This document shows, piece after piece, positions 15,101-24,757 of a DNA stretch of 64,000 nt. How positions within the stretch are numbered: the stretch's first letter is position 1; every line of letters starts with the position of its first letter. The notes beneath the pieces are model-generated. The model did no database searches. It was given only the letters and a program-made list of their open reading frames with translations, and was not told the origin of the DNA. The DNA is from Lumbricus rubellus (Eukaryota > Annelida > Clitellata > Crassiclitellata > Lumbricidae): the NCBI GenBank assembly GCA_945859605.1, contig OX243827.1:22439775-22503774 (forward strand), in the 5' to 3' direction. A program made the position numbers and the translations under genes.

Positions 15101-18100
15101 AATCATGGATATTGGTTGGGCAGGTTTGTATACGTATGCGTTTTGGCTGTTTGGGATGAATGCGTTTGGGAATTGGGATGCGTACATTTTAGTTCGGCAT
15201 GTTTGTGTTAGAAGTGTTTGGGTTGGACGAGCTTAGGTTGGGTGTGTTTGGGTTACGAGTGTTTGGGCTGGATGTGTTTGGGTTGGGTGTGTTGGGTTAT
15301 ATCTGTTTAGGGCTGGGTGTGTTTGGGCTAGGTATGTTTCGGTTAGGAATGTTTGGGTTGGAAGTATTTGGGTAGGATGCGTTTGGATTGGGTGTGTTTG
15401 GGTTGGATGTGTTTAGGGTTGGTGTGTTTGTGCTATAGGTATGTTTGGGTTGGGAGTGCTTGGGTCTGGATGCTTGGGTTTTATGTGTTTGGAGTTGGAT
15501 GTGCGTGGGTTGGGTGTGTTTGGGTTGAACGTGTTTGTTTTGAAGGCGTTTGCATAGAATGCATTTGGGTTGAATTTGTGACGTATTGCCATATTTTGTT
15601 TGCTGTGATTAAATCACGGGGCGGTCTTTCTTATCTGGTCGTTGTGTAAGTTTATATCGTCGTTTGTTTCTCGGAATGCTGCAATGATCGTTTAAAGGAG
15701 ATTTGTAGGAACACTTGTTGTTACTGCTGCTGCGATTTAGAAGAGATAGCCTTTCCAGCTGGAGTAAGAAATATGGCAGGTCGATGGAAGAGGGAAGTGA
15801 CCATAGATCACTTGTTGAGGGTCAGTCGGTAGCAGTAAGTTGCTGGAGGGGGAGTAGCAACGAATTCTGGAAGCCATATCTTTTCCATTATGACTTCCTC
15901 TATATATTATACCGCTTTATGGGCCTGCTATTACTGCTGCTGCTGTTACTGCTATTGCTGCTACTGCTGCTGCTGCTACTACTGCTGCTGCTATTACTGC
16001 TGCTGCTATTACTGCTGCTGCTATTGCTGCTGCTGCTATTACTGCTGCTGCTATTACTGCTGCTGCTGCTGCTGCTGCTACTACTGCTACTACTACTGCT
16101 ATTGCCGCCATCATCATCACCGTCATAAATTGTAGGCCTATTATTATTGCTATTGTTCTTATTCTTCCTCGTCTTCTTCTTTTATATTTTTGTTTGTACT
16201 ATTATTTATTTTCATTATCATTATTAATTTATTATCATTATCATTATCATTATTAAAATCATCATCATCGTCATCATCATCATCATCGTCGTCATCATCG
16301 TCATTAGGCCTATAATAATATTAGAGTGAGAGCCACTGCCTGATATACATGTAGGCTACCACGTAATAATCGATTTGTTTAGCAGCTGTGACCAAAGGTC
16401 CCTCTCAAGGTCCCTACACAATAACCGTCTCATAGGGGGGGGGGATAGAACCCATACCCTCCCAACTACAAGGTCGGCGTGTCTCTGCCATTATTAGCGC
16501 ATCGCGCGGTGTTGAGGTCGATATGATTCTTTATCATGACTGCCCGCTGTGTGGCGCTATGTGGTGTGATAAACCGGTTAAAGCGGATTTTGCAAGGCCT
16601 CATACTAGTCGTGACTTTAATATGCCTGTGCGTGGTGTTTAAATCATGTAGCAGCATCGTCATGTGAGATTGAAGTCGAGTCTTCAACCTTTTGAAAGAC
16701 GCACAAAAATAGCCTAGCTGGTCTCTTAATTGTGCAGTGTCTAATCTAAACGTCTGATGGGGGTGGGGGGGGCAGAAGATCCCCAGGAATGAGAACTGTC
16801 TCCACCGAACAAATCGAGAAGTGTTATTCAATGTAGGTTATATGCGCATCATCTGCTCCTGCTCATAAAAGTTATATATGCAAAATGTACCGCCGCTATC
16901 CCTCCCCCCACAAAAAAATTCGACAGCTCCTCTTTACATGTAGAACCCACCAGTAGAAGGATTTTATTGCGAGGCATTGAAGTGGGCTTACTAAAACAGG
17001 TCGTCGGATAAAGTATAAAGTTACATAATTTTTCGAAAATTTAGACGAGAAGACTAATTCTATAACGTCGTTTCTATAGCCTTCAGCGCTGTACGCACTA
17101 GTCTTGCGTAAGTGCGTAGCCTACGCATGCGGGCGCCGCTGAATGAAGGTATCATTCGTGTTTGGCGCATCAAAATTAATTGAAACAGAATCACAGTCCA
17201 AAAACCAGCTTGATGACAAAAACCAGCTTGATGCCCACAAAATTGATGGAGTTATTAGGCCTAGATAATTATTAGATGGATATTTATTATCGCATCAATT
17301 GTGACTTACAACCAAGCGCTGCTCTCTGATTGCTAAAACAAAAATGCCTCAATTAATATATAACTGCAGCGCATTTATTTAGCTCCACTATAATATGCGG
17401 TCCAAGTGCAAAAATATGGCGTTGATCATTATTTCGTAAGTGAAGGACTTCTTGCTCAAGGTTCCTATTACACATCAACCGTCTTTGTCTCTATGAGGAT
17501 GAATCTCAATCGCATTGGTCCATGTGATTTTCAACTGTAGGCTATTAGCCGACAGGTGGTGTGGCTCATTATCCTAGTGCTTAAGTAGTAGTTCTTTTCA
17601 CGGAATCGTAGCTCACACGCCAAGGCTCATTAATTGAAGCCTTGGCTTGTTGCATGGTCGCATTGACCGCCCCGAGGAACGAATGTAGCCTATAGAAACC
17701 GAATGTAATTTTTATAGGCTACGTTCATAGGCGCTCGCACATAATATTATAGCATCCAGAAAATTGGATACCAATTTTTCACGACTGCCGTTTGGTTTTT
17801 GACAATTTCTTCTTACTACAGTACTGATAAATCTAACTGGTCTAAAACCTTGCTCATACATGTAAGTGCTGTAATATGCCGAGCCAATTTATGCCCAGGG
17901 TAACGGCCTCTGTTGTCATAGAACCTGGTCAAATCGGATCCATCCATCCACAGTACTGATAAATAGTCTGCTACAATGATACATTAAATTGAAACTGAGA
18001 AATTTAATTAGGGCCTGAGAATTAAAAAACGACATTTGATTAGGCCTATACACTGTGTCCGGAAAAATTCCAAGGCTCTAATATATAAATGAAAAAACTA

Positions 18101-20417
18101 TAGTAGATAATAATCAATTAGAAAAGTTTAAAACCTTTTTGATCCGTGCATAATTAGGCTACCAACAAAATTCTTTGTAATTTATTAGTAATGCAGGAGA
18201 AAGTATACAAGACAAAGGTCAGAAACATCGAAGAACTCCGCGAGCGAATTGTTAATGCTTGGGATGAACTTGATCAACTGGTCGTCGATGCTGCTGTTAG
18301 TCAGTGGCGTGTACGTCTCGAATAATGCGTGGAAGCCAATGGCGGACATTTCAAACAAAAATTATAGTTCCATAATATTTCAGGTTTAAACTGTTTTTGG
18401 AATTTTAAGAATCTATTAATGTTTACTAATTATTTTTATATTTACCGTAAAGCCTTGGAATTTTTCCGGACACAGTGTATTGCTACAGCGCTAGCTACCA
18501 ATATTAGCCTATCAGCTTCTAGGCCTATAGGCTACTTATGACAACATAAGATTTCAAAATTGTTATTTAGACGCTTTTATGAAATTACACAATGCTCCCG
18601 TTTAACATTTTAACTCCTGATAAGAAATTTGACCGTGACTATTAATTGGGTTTGCCATTCCTGAAAAAATATCTTCGGGGTTCATGTATAAGCTTATGTT
18701 AAGAATAGTAATTAGCTGTAGATTCTACATGTAATTTTATTTGTACCTAGCGTACCCGGCCACGCGTTGCTGTGGCTGAAAAGGGCATACAACCATCCCT
18801 CCCTACCTCCATTCCACCTCCCCTCCTCCTCTCCCTCTCCTCCTCCCTCTCCCCTCCCCTCCCTCTCCCCTACCCCTCTCCCCCTCCCCATTAAAGCGAA
18901 GTCGCGGGAACTAGCTTATTCACAGGCGCTTAATCAAAACAAAATCGATAGGCAACGGGTCAAGATCCGGGGAGTTAGGCAGGCAGACAGGCCTAAATAG
19001 GCCTCTCAATATGGAATGGACTTCATCCATCATTTTCGCTCCGTTACCCTTTCTGGCAGTTTTATTTCGTCTTTCTCATGCTTCAAATCTTGCCGTTTCT
19101 TACGTAGTCTCTCGCAGATGAGCGCATCTGAAAGGCTCTTGCGAGAAGCGCTTTACAAACGGTCAAATACAATTATAGCCTACAACGTAATACTAAACAG
19201 AAAATATTCTGGCTTCAATCTGGGGCCCATTAAATTTCTCGCCCGAGGTCCCATCCGATTTCATGCCTCACAGGCCAGCTTTTTGCCATTTATAAGCTTA
19301 TCCTGCAGGGCCTACGCATTCTGCCATCTATCCAAAATACATAGTGCGTAGGCCTACATAATATTGTGGCGAGCTGACACCTGAAAACTGCAGTGGCCCT
19401 TGCGACGTAGGCATTACCCCTAAACTTAGATCCGAACCTAGCAGCTGACAATTAAGATAAAAATCTATAGACTAGAATCTGGGGAGGGCGATTGTATCGT
19501 AACGATATTATGCTAACAGATAGCCTAATTTCGCATTAAAATTAAAATTGTAGGCCATGTATAATTATAGGAAATTAGGCCTACAACTTAGTAGGCGTTT
19601 CTCGCTCGCCTATGTCCCGCGTACCAGTACGTGACGACGACAACAACATCAGCAACATAAAATTGCTTCTGAGAAGAAAATTAACGGTTCGAAAGTTTCT
19701 GAGCCCCCACTGATGAATCAACTTCCAATACATGATCGGATAAAAGATTGTAAGGTCGTCGTGACTAACCACCTACTTGTTATTCGTACAGTGACCTAGA
19801 AACGTCAAATCAGAACGTCGCCAAATGGGGACAAATCACGCATATTGGTTTTTACGTTGCACTTAGTGGCGTTGTTCGCATGCGTAAAGCCCGACAGTTT
19901 GCTGACGGGAAAGATATGTGACGCCTGTGTATAGTGACGAGATTGCTTATGTCTATTGAGCTTCTTTGCCGAACCAGACAGATATTTCACGTAGGTTTCA
20001 TCGCCTGATGGAGTACTATTGTTGATGGTAATAATATTGTTATAATTAGAATATTATAATATTATGTTTCGATGTAAAAACTAGCCCGTAGTTAAAGAGC
20101 AGAATTGTCTGGAAAGGGCAGCCCTATATTCGTTAAGGTAAAAGTTGGGAAATGTGCCCCTAAAAGCCACCGCTTCATAATTGTAATTATAATTCTCATT
20201 ATTTATTTATTTATTTATTTAATTTGCATACATCGGTTTATTTAGGCCTATTTTTATAGAATTAATATTGTGACGTTCTTCTTATTTATTAAGCCTATTA
20301 GGTCTATTGTTGTTAGGCCTACTATCAGGTTTTCTATCAAAATTTCTTATTATAACTATTATTAGGCCTACTATTATATTATTAATTTTTATATAAAAAT
20401 TATTATTGTTATTATTA

Positions 20418-20484
<67 letters not shown>

Positions 20485-22417
20485 TGTTATTAATATTCAC
20501 CCGAGGTAGGCATATGAAGAATCTCGGGTGATTTAGGAAAATGTTCTTATTAATAAAAAAGCAAGAAGTTTGTGTGGGAGGATAAGGTCTCTTCCTCGGG
20601 TTTGTAGGAAAGGTACATTGATTGCAACTAAGACCTGGTCCACTTATGAATAATTCCAGTGGATGTATAAGAAGGACTGAAGTAGCCCAAAGTCTCGACG
20701 CCCACGGACCGAAAAAGAGCAGATGTGGGGATGCCCTGGTATTTTATGGTTGGTCGCCTGCGATTAAGCAGACCCGACCGAGCCTGGTACGATGTAAGAG
20801 GCCATACGAGCGTGGTTTGGGCGAGAGCACTTTTGAGTAGCACTTCCTCATTCCTCAAGCGTCGATATATAAATCTCTTAAATGAATGAGCGAACGTTCT
20901 ACGGGATTTGTCAAAAGCCTGCCGATCGACCGGGATTAAACGTATAATTTAAACCTACAATAGCCTACAGTAACTGCTGTTTAATAAATACAAATAATCG
21001 CGTAAGTTTATTAATTTACAACTGCTACAATTTAATATCTTCCATTCAACATTTCGAATTACACATTCGACCCTACGACAGAAGATAGATGACGCTGGCA
21101 ATTGAAACTTGCAAGTGAAGGGCTTGCTCAAGGTCTTTAAAAAATTACCGCGCTCGTGAATAAGCTGGTGCCCTAAACCTGGCCTTCGAGTGGCGCTTTA
21201 GAAAATTTATTTGGAGACTACGATTAGAACTGTATAGCGTGCCCCACCAGGTAATAAATTGCATAGTATTTTAAATCACAATTGGTCAATTATATAAAGA
21301 TTGCGATTAGATTATTTTTGTCGCTGCGAGCGGCACAATGCTTTCCCGGCATCTGATTGTTGTTTATGCGTTTGTGGAAACCGCCCAACTAAGTGCAACG
21401 CAAAAACCATAATGCGCTGATGACTCGTCTTTGCGTCCTGGGATAACAGTGGGTCATAACAATGTCGTAAATACATGCGCGCGCTCTCTCTGGCGACTAA
21501 ATTATCCGTTAATAACAATTATTCCCCACTTTATCGTCGAGTAGAAAGAAGGAAATCGACGATCTGACAACCTATCTAAATTGCTTTTGCTTTTGAAGGC
21601 ATCCGCCCTTGTTTATAGACTTCTCGAACTATGGGCTAACAACAAACTACTTTATTAGCTTTCTCTGAAAGAAGGTCTGGTGTCTGTTTGAATGTCTATG
21701 GTTGTCATTTTGCGAGGTTGCATTTGAGCAAAATAATGTGATTAACGTTACGTGGGTCACCTCCATTTCCAGGATATCCGTGTTTCGATGATATATTTCA
21801 CTCCTACTCCTTCGATCCTACAATCTCTTATCACCTTAAGATCGTTCTTTTATCCGTGCTTTAGTCGAGAGCACTTTAGAATAGCTTCCCAGAAAGTAGC
21901 TAATGTTCGATATTAATAAACGAACGAATGAAGGCCTATATGCATAAACGGGATGCTTGCGCACCTAAAAGCTTCCACAAAATTTCTTGCTTATTGGCCA
22001 AATACACACATACACACGTGCATACATGATGGACACCTTGCAGGCCGCCGTACAGCACAATTCCACGTAAGTTTAGCTTGCTCACATCTGTAACTACATG
22101 TACTAAAATAGTGTTACCTTGTTTTGCATATGTCAGTTTATACTGATAGTTATAATTACTACTAGTATTACCACCACCACTGCAGCTGCTGCTACAACAG
22201 CAGCAATAACAACTACTACTATCACTACTACTACTATACTGCTACAACTACCACTATTATCATTACAAATATCATCATCAGAATCATCACTATCAGCATC
22301 ATCGCCGTCGAATTTGTGATTGTGATCATAATCATCATCAGCAGCAGCAGCAGCATCATCATCGTCGTCATCATCATCATCATCGTCGTCGTCATAATCG
22401 TCATCATCATCATCATC

Positions 22418-22454
<37 letters not shown>

Positions 22455-22894
22455 ATATCATCATATAACGATGCCTATAACCATAGATACTGGACACTTA
22501 CGAACGAGATCATCGGTAGGTTCCAAGCGGCGGCCAGCCTAGCTTCTATAGCGCAGTTATCTTCTGGTCCGATGAACGCGATGCTTCCGTTCAGGTATTG
22601 CTCCGTCATTCCTCTCAACGCAACCGTCGTGTTGGCCTTCGTGTCGTGAACAATGTAGTCGAGGTAGTAGGGCGTCGAGTCGAGAACGTGGTGGTTGATG
22701 TGACACAGGGCGTACTTGAAGGCGCCGACGAAGTGCTTACTCTGGCCCTTGTTGGCCGTCAGGGCAGGGAGGAACCCGATGAACAGGCGACGTCTTCCCT
22801 CGACCGGGCGGCACTCGGCATTGACGCAGGACAAGAGGGTCGCGAGCACGATCAGGTGGAAGATGGGGCTTGTTGCAATGTGCGCTGCGAACAT
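2129..22894 (-). CDS. Receptor-type guanylate cyclase, extracellular ANF-receptor domain (partial, 6 exons)
   Basis: This is the 5' part of a single-pass membrane guanylate cyclase, a family that converts GTP to cGMP on binding an extracellular ligand. Six exons (22894-22502, 8147-7841, 7315-7169, 6022-5850, 4066-3931, 2286-2129) join with matching phases to give 438 codons. A signal peptide at residues 1-26 is followed by an ANF-receptor (periplasmic-binding-like) domain. Family landmarks appear in order: [76 protein letters not shown] and ANYTVLSLQ. The transmembrane, kinase-homology and cyclase parts must lie beyond the left edge. It could instead be a clearance-type receptor without a cyclase; the window cannot decide. 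The ligand is unknown. Exon joins are inferred from splice sites and family alignment from memory, without transcript data. Confidence 0.88.
2437..2665 (+). repeat. 12-bp minisatellite (AAATGGAAACCC)n, degenerate
   Basis: Units of AAATGGAAACCC with single-base variants and occasional GGAGACC or GAAACT versions are repeated across this stretch in intron 5. Neither strand keeps a protein-like frame. Confidence 0.85.
3655..3930. repeat. Tetranucleotide array (TGAC/TGAA/TGAT)n
   Basis: Blocks of TGAC, TGAA and TGAT follow one another. The TGAT block abuts the donor of exon 5, so the first bases of intron 5 are repeat. Confidence 0.93.
3931..4066 (-). CDS. Guanylate cyclase receptor exon 5
   Basis: The acceptor CTGTCGTAG ends at 4067. 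The exon starts in phase 0 with [24 protein letters not shown] and ends RTYE plus one base, 136 bp in all. The donor reads GTTGGT, which is off consensus, and the intron begins at once with a TCAA tetranucleotide repeat. The phase 1 junction with exon 6 restores the Ser of YESIQG, which supports this donor. Confidence 0.85.
4205..4605 (+). repeat. Degenerate 15-16 bp minisatellite (GGAGCCTCAGAAAATGA)
   Basis: About twenty imperfect units built on GAGCCTCAGAAAA / GGAGCCTCAGGGAA lie in intron 4. Plus-strand frames through it read lysine/serine-rich chains that are repeat translation. Confidence 0.85.
5632..5776. repeat. (ATT)n microsatellite
   Basis: A long run of ATT with one GTT variant (5632-5715) and a short second block (5760-5776) sit about 75 bp downstream of the exon 4 donor, inside intron 4. 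The polyasparagine minus-strand frame is an artefact. Confidence 0.95.
5850..6022 (-). CDS. Guanylate cyclase receptor exon 4 (probable GC donor)
   Basis: The acceptor GTTGTCAG ends at 6023. With the T left by exon 3 the first codon is TAC (Tyr). The exon encodes [23 protein letters not shown] to PELKLQ in 173 bp and ends in phase 0. The best 3' end is CAG followed by GCAAGT, a consensus GC-type donor. The nearby GT sites either break the phase or add an unaligned ASSEQQ hexapeptide (CAA followed by GTTACA). Confidence 0.82.
6238..6360. repeat. GAG/GAA purine tract in intron 3
   Basis: The plus strand is GAGGAG and GAAGAA rich with few interruptions, resembling the tract at 1-345. On the gene's sense strand it is a long polypyrimidine stretch about 220 bp before the exon 4 acceptor. 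Confidence 0.85.
6858..7112. mobile_element. hAT-like MITE, 255 bp, TSD AGTAGAGG
   Basis: The 8-bp direct repeat AGTAGAGG is at 6850-6857 and 7113-7120. The ends are short inverted repeats: CATAGACG on the left, and CATAGGCG read inward on the right. Inside are G and C runs and no coding sequence. An 8-bp duplication is the hAT hallmark. It lies in intron 3, close to the exon 3 donor. Confidence 0.75.
7169..7315 (-). CDS. Guanylate cyclase receptor exon 3
   Basis: The acceptor GTTGTAG ends at 7316 and the donor GTAAGT starts at 7168. The 147-bp exon is phase 1 at both ends. Joining to exon 2 creates the isoleucine of [10 protein letters not shown]. It continues [30 protein letters not shown] to QRFKYFHK. 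A hAT-type MITE lies 56 bp beyond its 3' end in intron 3. Confidence 0.87.
7325..7822. repeat. GAC/GAT trinucleotide array filling intron 2
   Basis: Nearly the whole 525-bp intron 2 (7316-7840) is GAC, GAT and AAC/AAT triplets. Runs of aspartate, valine or isoleucine in the overlapping frames come from this array and are not exons. Confidence 0.95.
7841..8147 (-). CDS. Guanylate cyclase receptor exon 2
   Basis: The acceptor TTGTTAG ends at 8148. The exon opens [17 protein letters not shown], the expected continuation of exon 1 (MISF then KC). It runs through [24 protein letters not shown] to [11 protein letters not shown] and leaves one base (phase 1) at the donor GTACGT (7840-7835). It has 307 bp. 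Family alignment supports direct exon 1 to exon 2 joining, so intron 1 spans 8148-22501. Confidence 0.88.
8343..8426 (+). repeat. SINE/LINE 3'-tail repeat with (TGAA)n end, copy 1
   Basis: The copy reads GGGAGCGCCTCTGAGTAG, then GGAGCGCTATATAAATG, then GAATGAATGAATGAA. The same arrangement recurs at 26885-26965 (minus), 33626-33709, 41606-41695 and 58208-58284, with a diverged copy at 20821-20893. A conserved body ending in a short tandem tail is typical of a non-LTR 3' end. Confidence 0.7.
8537..9160. repeat. (CATA)n tetranucleotide array with (CA)n end
   Basis: About 600 bp of CATA units start with a CGTACATA-rich edge and end in a CA dinucleotide run (9136-9158). A CATCATACATGCATAC interruption occurs near 8678, 8893 and 8977. 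All alternating Tyr-Met-Cys-Val or Thr-Tyr-Ile-His frames here are repeat translation. Confidence 0.97.
9318..9382. repeat. (TA)n-rich block
   Basis: Three TATATATA runs are separated by CATATATCTACG and CTC. Similar short TA runs occur at 10080-10096, 10306-10324, 13018-13065 and 25490-25510. Confidence 0.85.
10118..10300 (-). pseudogene. Non-LTR retrotransposon ORF2 C-terminal remnant
   Basis: The minus strand reads [20 protein letters not shown], then a [15 protein letters not shown] segment. A basic GRGRPR motif followed some 25-30 residues later by (D/H)RxxWR is typical of the extreme C-terminus of LINE reverse transcriptase polyproteins. Nothing upstream in this frame is preserved and the ends are TA-rich, so it is a 5'-truncated relic in intron 1. 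Confidence 0.6.
11331..11470 (+). repeat. Dispersed repeat, copy 1 (partner at 27228-27345)
   Basis: It shares with 27228-27345 an ordered set of blocks: TTTAACG.CACTGTGT, ATTAG.G.CGCC, CTCCTTT.TCCAG, TTGGGA.TGGCACT and AGTAC followed by CGGAGTT. Both copies are non-coding. It probably belongs to a retroelement 3' region, family unknown. Confidence 0.65.
11557..11703. mobile_element. hAT-like MITE family M1, 147 bp
   Basis: The terminal inverted repeats are CAGGGTGAGAATTG on the left and CAGTGTGAGAATCG read inward on the right. Flanks CGGACGTC (11549-11556) and CGGACGCC (11704-11711) form an 8-bp duplication with one change. It has nearly the same length and ends as the element at 25698-25843. 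No coding capacity. Confidence 0.8.
11968..12048 (+). repeat. tRNA-derived SINE head (A and B box)
   Basis: GGCTGCATATCGGTTAGAGCG resembles a pol III A box with D-loop, and GGTTCGGATATC about 40 bp later resembles a B box. There is no credible cloverleaf, so I read this as a SINE head. Confidence 0.5.
12280..12385. repeat. (CAGA)n / (GACA)n array
   Basis: CAGACAGA units with GGCAGACAG variants. A further short block is at 12470-12482. Confidence 0.9.
13325..14175. repeat. (CAGA)n satellite with 14-bp GACAGACAGACAAA units
   Basis: The array is mainly GACAGACAGACAAA repeated head to tail, with blocks of GACATACA, GATAGACA and two short unique spacers (about 13800-13845 and 14035-14085). Long Arg/Gln/Thr or Cys/Leu/Ser frames on both strands are repeat translation. 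Confidence 0.95.
14276..14995 (+). repeat. Higher-order tandem repeat, six units of 108-129 bp
   Basis: Each unit carries a unique segment (TTTAGGGACTTCATGCTGTG, then a GTCCTACGGAGAGG-type block) followed by CAGACAGA repeats and GGGAAAGAGACA. The GGGACTTCA landmark falls at about 14288, 14417, 14546, 14659, 14767 and 14883. The first two units are almost identical and 129 bp apart. The short array around it probably seeded this structure. Confidence 0.9.
15190..15570 (+). repeat. 15-bp minisatellite (GTGTTTGGGTTGGAT)n
   Basis: About 25 degenerate units of GTGTTTGGGTTGGAT / GGTATGTTTGGGCTA. The plus strand is G/T rich and C poor. Translations read Gly/Val/Trp/Leu repeats and are not taken as genes. 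Confidence 0.88.
15918..16110 (+). repeat. CTG-rich array (CTGCTGCTATTA)n
   Basis: CTGCTG units alternate with CTATTA and CTACTA in a roughly 15-bp rhythm. All three forward frames stay open (polyleucine, Tyr/Cys), as expected of a triplet array. Confidence 0.93.
16185..16312. repeat. TTA/TCA triplet array
   Basis: TTATTATCATTA passes into TCATCATCGTCATCATC and ends at a TTAGGCCTATAAT palindrome. Confidence 0.85.
16438..16500 (-). repeat. tRNA-like SINE head (minus strand)
   Basis: On the minus strand ATGGCAGAGACACG is followed by a possible anticodon arm (GCCGACCTTGTAGTTGGG) and a good B box (GGGTTCTATCCCC). The D arm is incomplete, so this is a SINE head or a decayed tRNA copy, not a functional tRNA gene. 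Confidence 0.4.
18051..18477. mobile_element. Tc1/mariner deletion derivative, 427 bp, TA TSD
   Basis: Terminal inverted repeats begin CACTGTGTCCGGAAAAATTC on both ends and are bounded by TA dinucleotides (18049-18050, 18478-18479). The interior retains the last part of a transposase gene on the plus strand (18191-18367). The small size and loss of most of the gene make it non-autonomous. Confidence 0.88.
18191..18367 (+). pseudogene. Tc1/mariner transposase C-terminal fragment
   Basis: The plus-strand reading begins [20 protein letters not shown] and continues [19 protein letters not shown]. After a TAA at 18323-18325 it goes on as CVEANGGHF to a TAG at 18365. This matches the C-terminal tail of Tc1/mariner transposases (INAWNEI..., VEA.GGH). 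The catalytic DDE/D region is absent. Confidence 0.8.
18780..18892 (+). repeat. CCTCCC/CTCCCC pyrimidine tract
   Basis: The plus strand is almost all C and T (CCCTCC, CTCCCC) for about 110 bp. A proline/serine-rich frame is low complexity. Confidence 0.9.
20398..20486. repeat. (ATT)n microsatellite
   Basis: An uninterrupted TTA/ATT run with few variants lies in intron 1. A short TTTA run is at 20198-20221. Confidence 0.95.
20821..20893 (+). repeat. Diverged copy of the (TGAA)-tailed repeat
   Basis: GCGAGAGCACTTTTGAGTAG is followed by CTCAAGCGTCGATATATAAA and AATGAATGAGCG. This keeps the order of the copy at 8343-8426. A weaker relative may be at 21864-21934. Confidence 0.45.
22150..22480. 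repeat. Triplet arrays (ACC/AGC/ACT then TCA)n
   Basis: ACCACC, GCTGCT, ACTACT and then a long TCA/TCG run lie just inside intron 1, starting some 20 bp after the exon 1 donor. Confidence 0.9.
22502..22894 (-). CDS. Guanylate cyclase receptor exon 1 (start, signal peptide)
   Basis: The exon has 131 codons and ends in phase 0 at a strong donor (TTC then GTAAGT, 22501-22496). I chose the ATG at 22894-22892 because it opens a hydrophobic signal peptide ([16 protein letters not shown]) immediately before the mature [10 protein letters not shown] start. The frame stays open a further 75 codons upstream to 23119, but that stretch is translated GTGTAAGT-type repeat and is probably 5' UTR. The exon carries a likely glycosylation site (NTT) and the conserved block [19 protein letters not shown]. 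Confidence 0.88.
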
Positions 22895-22982
22895 GTTAGT
22901 CGGTTTTTTTATTGTTATTGGTTGGAAGTTTTGGACGCCGACCACACCAGTCCTCGTGACGTACTTGAAGGCTCCGACGCAG

Positions 22983-23345
22983 GTGTAAGTGTTAATGGAA
23001 GTGTAAGTGTAGGTGTAAGTGTTGAGTGTAAATGTAGGTGTAAATGCAGGTGTCAGTGTGACTGCAAGTATCGCTGAAAATGTTCGTGTAAAGGTAAGTG
23101 CAAATTTAAGTGTAACCATAAATGTCAGTGCAAAATGTCAGAGGAAATGTAAATTTAGATGTAAATGCAGGTGAAAATGTGGGGGTGTAAATGTCAATTC
23201 AAATGTAAATTTAAGCGGGAATGTCGGTGCAAATGTTAATGTAATGGATATGTGCACGTGAATGCCAACGTATATGAGTTGAAGTAAATGTCAGTGTGCA
23301 TGCGAATGTAAATGGTGATATAAATTCAAAATGCAATCGGCAACT
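22983..23345 (+). repeat. Degenerate GTGTAAGTGTAG / TGTAAATGTA array
   Basis: Six- and twelve-base units of GTGTAAG, GTAGGT and TGTAAATG run upstream of the guanylate cyclase start codon. Translated on the minus strand they give a Thr/Tyr-rich open frame joined to exon 1, so the apparent longer open frame is not evidence of a longer protein. Confidence 0.85.
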
Positions 23346-23940
23346 GTAAATCTCCGGATTTTCACAGCTCTACAGCCAAACCGAATCAACGACACAAGTT
23401 CTATTCATCATTCGATACAGCATTGAATCCACGGTCACCGCTGACGAGAGATGCAACAGCAGCAGCAGTAGTACCACCATCACCACTAGTCTCTTAAAGC
23501 CCAGATTGATCGGGATACGATGACTTAACTGACGACTGCCCGTGGCTCAGCAGTAGCAGCTGCAGCTGTGGCGCTTCATCCTCCTCTTCCGTCTATACCT
23601 GGAAGCAGATTCCCGCCGCTAGATGGAAGGAGGATGGATGCAGGGAGCGTTGTCGTAGGATGAGTCGTTGGCTGAAGGCAAAAGGCGGAAGCGGAACACA
23701 GCGCTTGCCAGTTCCGTTCACGCGTTGAAAAGCGATTCTGCGTAAAAGCAAAGAGAGTTTTTGCAATAATAGCTGCAGCAGCAGGAGTGATGTATAAAGG
23801 CTCTTCTTCCGGTTTGTCTACTTCTAGATTTATATAGCGACTGTGTATTATAGCCTACGTCAAAGAGCAACTGCTCGAGTATTGTTTTAAAGTGTTCTAT
23901 CTGTGGACAAATGGATGAATGGTTCCGCTTTCAGAGTGTA
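23346..23940. other. Probable 5' flank of the guanylate cyclase gene
   Basis: This unique-looking sequence contains an AGC/ACC triplet patch (23455-23490), a CAGCAGTAGCAGCTGCAGC patch (23550) and an AGCTGCAGCAGCAGG patch (23770). It may include the promoter or a 5' UTR exon on the minus strand, but I cannot identify a TATA box or start site. Confidence 0.35.
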
Positions 23941-23944
23941 TAGC

Positions 23945-24350
23945 ACGTCATCATCGTCGTCGTCGTCAACATGATTGTCGTCATCATGATCATCATCGTG
24001 ATTGAAAAGATTATCATCGCTATTATTGGATCATAATAATGATTATTATCTTTGTTAGTAATACTGTTGTCACTATTATCATTAATAGCCTATCATTATT
24101 ATTATTATCATCATCATCCTCATCATCATCATCGCTGTCGTCGTCATCCATGTAATCCACACCATCGTCTTCCTCATCACCGTTGTCATCATCATGGTTA
24201 TAGTCACCATCAAAATTGTCGTCGCCATAGTCATTCAAATCATTATCTTCATTATCATCGTCTTATAATAATTTTAACAAAAGAATTGCCAGAATCATCA
24301 TCATCATAAAATGAATCATCGTCAAAATCATCATCACTAATATTATTTCT
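23945..24350. repeat. ATC/GTC triplet array
   Basis: TCATCATCGTCGTC and related triplets are interrupted by short unique pieces. Asp/Asn and His/Pro frames across it are artefacts. Confidence 0.9.
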
Positions 24351-24364
24351 GCTTCAGATCTATA

Positions 24365-24724
24365 ATTTTTTTAAAATTATTATTATCATCATTATTATCA
24401 TTACTATTATTATTATTTAATTTATTTAATTATTATTTTCTTTTCCTTCTTCTTATACTTATTTTTTTGCCCTGGGGCAACTCAGTCCCAGGGACTTAAA
24501 GATTATTATTAATATTGCTCTTTCGAGATTATTATTATTATAGTTATTGTCATTATTTATTTTAAAAGTATTATTAATAGTAACTATAACTAATAATAAT
24601 TTTAAAATAATAATTTTAAAATAAATAATAACAATAACTACACGTATAATGATAAATATTATTGTTATCTTTATTAGCCTATTATTATTATTATTATTTT
24701 TATTATTATTATTATTATTATTAT

Positions 24725-24757
<33 letters not shown>

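Larger units (their letters stand above)
8148..22501 (-). other. Intron 1 of the guanylate cyclase receptor gene (14.35 kb)
   Basis: The intron is bounded by GTAAGT (22501-22496) and AG (8149-8148). No ANF-receptor sequence is missing between exons 1 and 2, so nothing coding is required here. Contents are listed separately. Stretches 9160-10110, 10340-11330, 12390-13010, 16500-18050 and 18480-20390 show nothing I can assign beyond short TA runs and scattered TAGGCCTA palindromes. Confidence 0.8.

Noticed and set aside
13198..15211. Long Arg/Gln/Thr and Cys/Leu/Ser frames
   Set aside because: They follow the CAGA and 129-bp repeats on both strands, with no codon bias, domain or splice context.
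18767..19000. Proline-rich small protein
   Set aside because: It follows a CCTCCC tract, with no domain and no splice signals.
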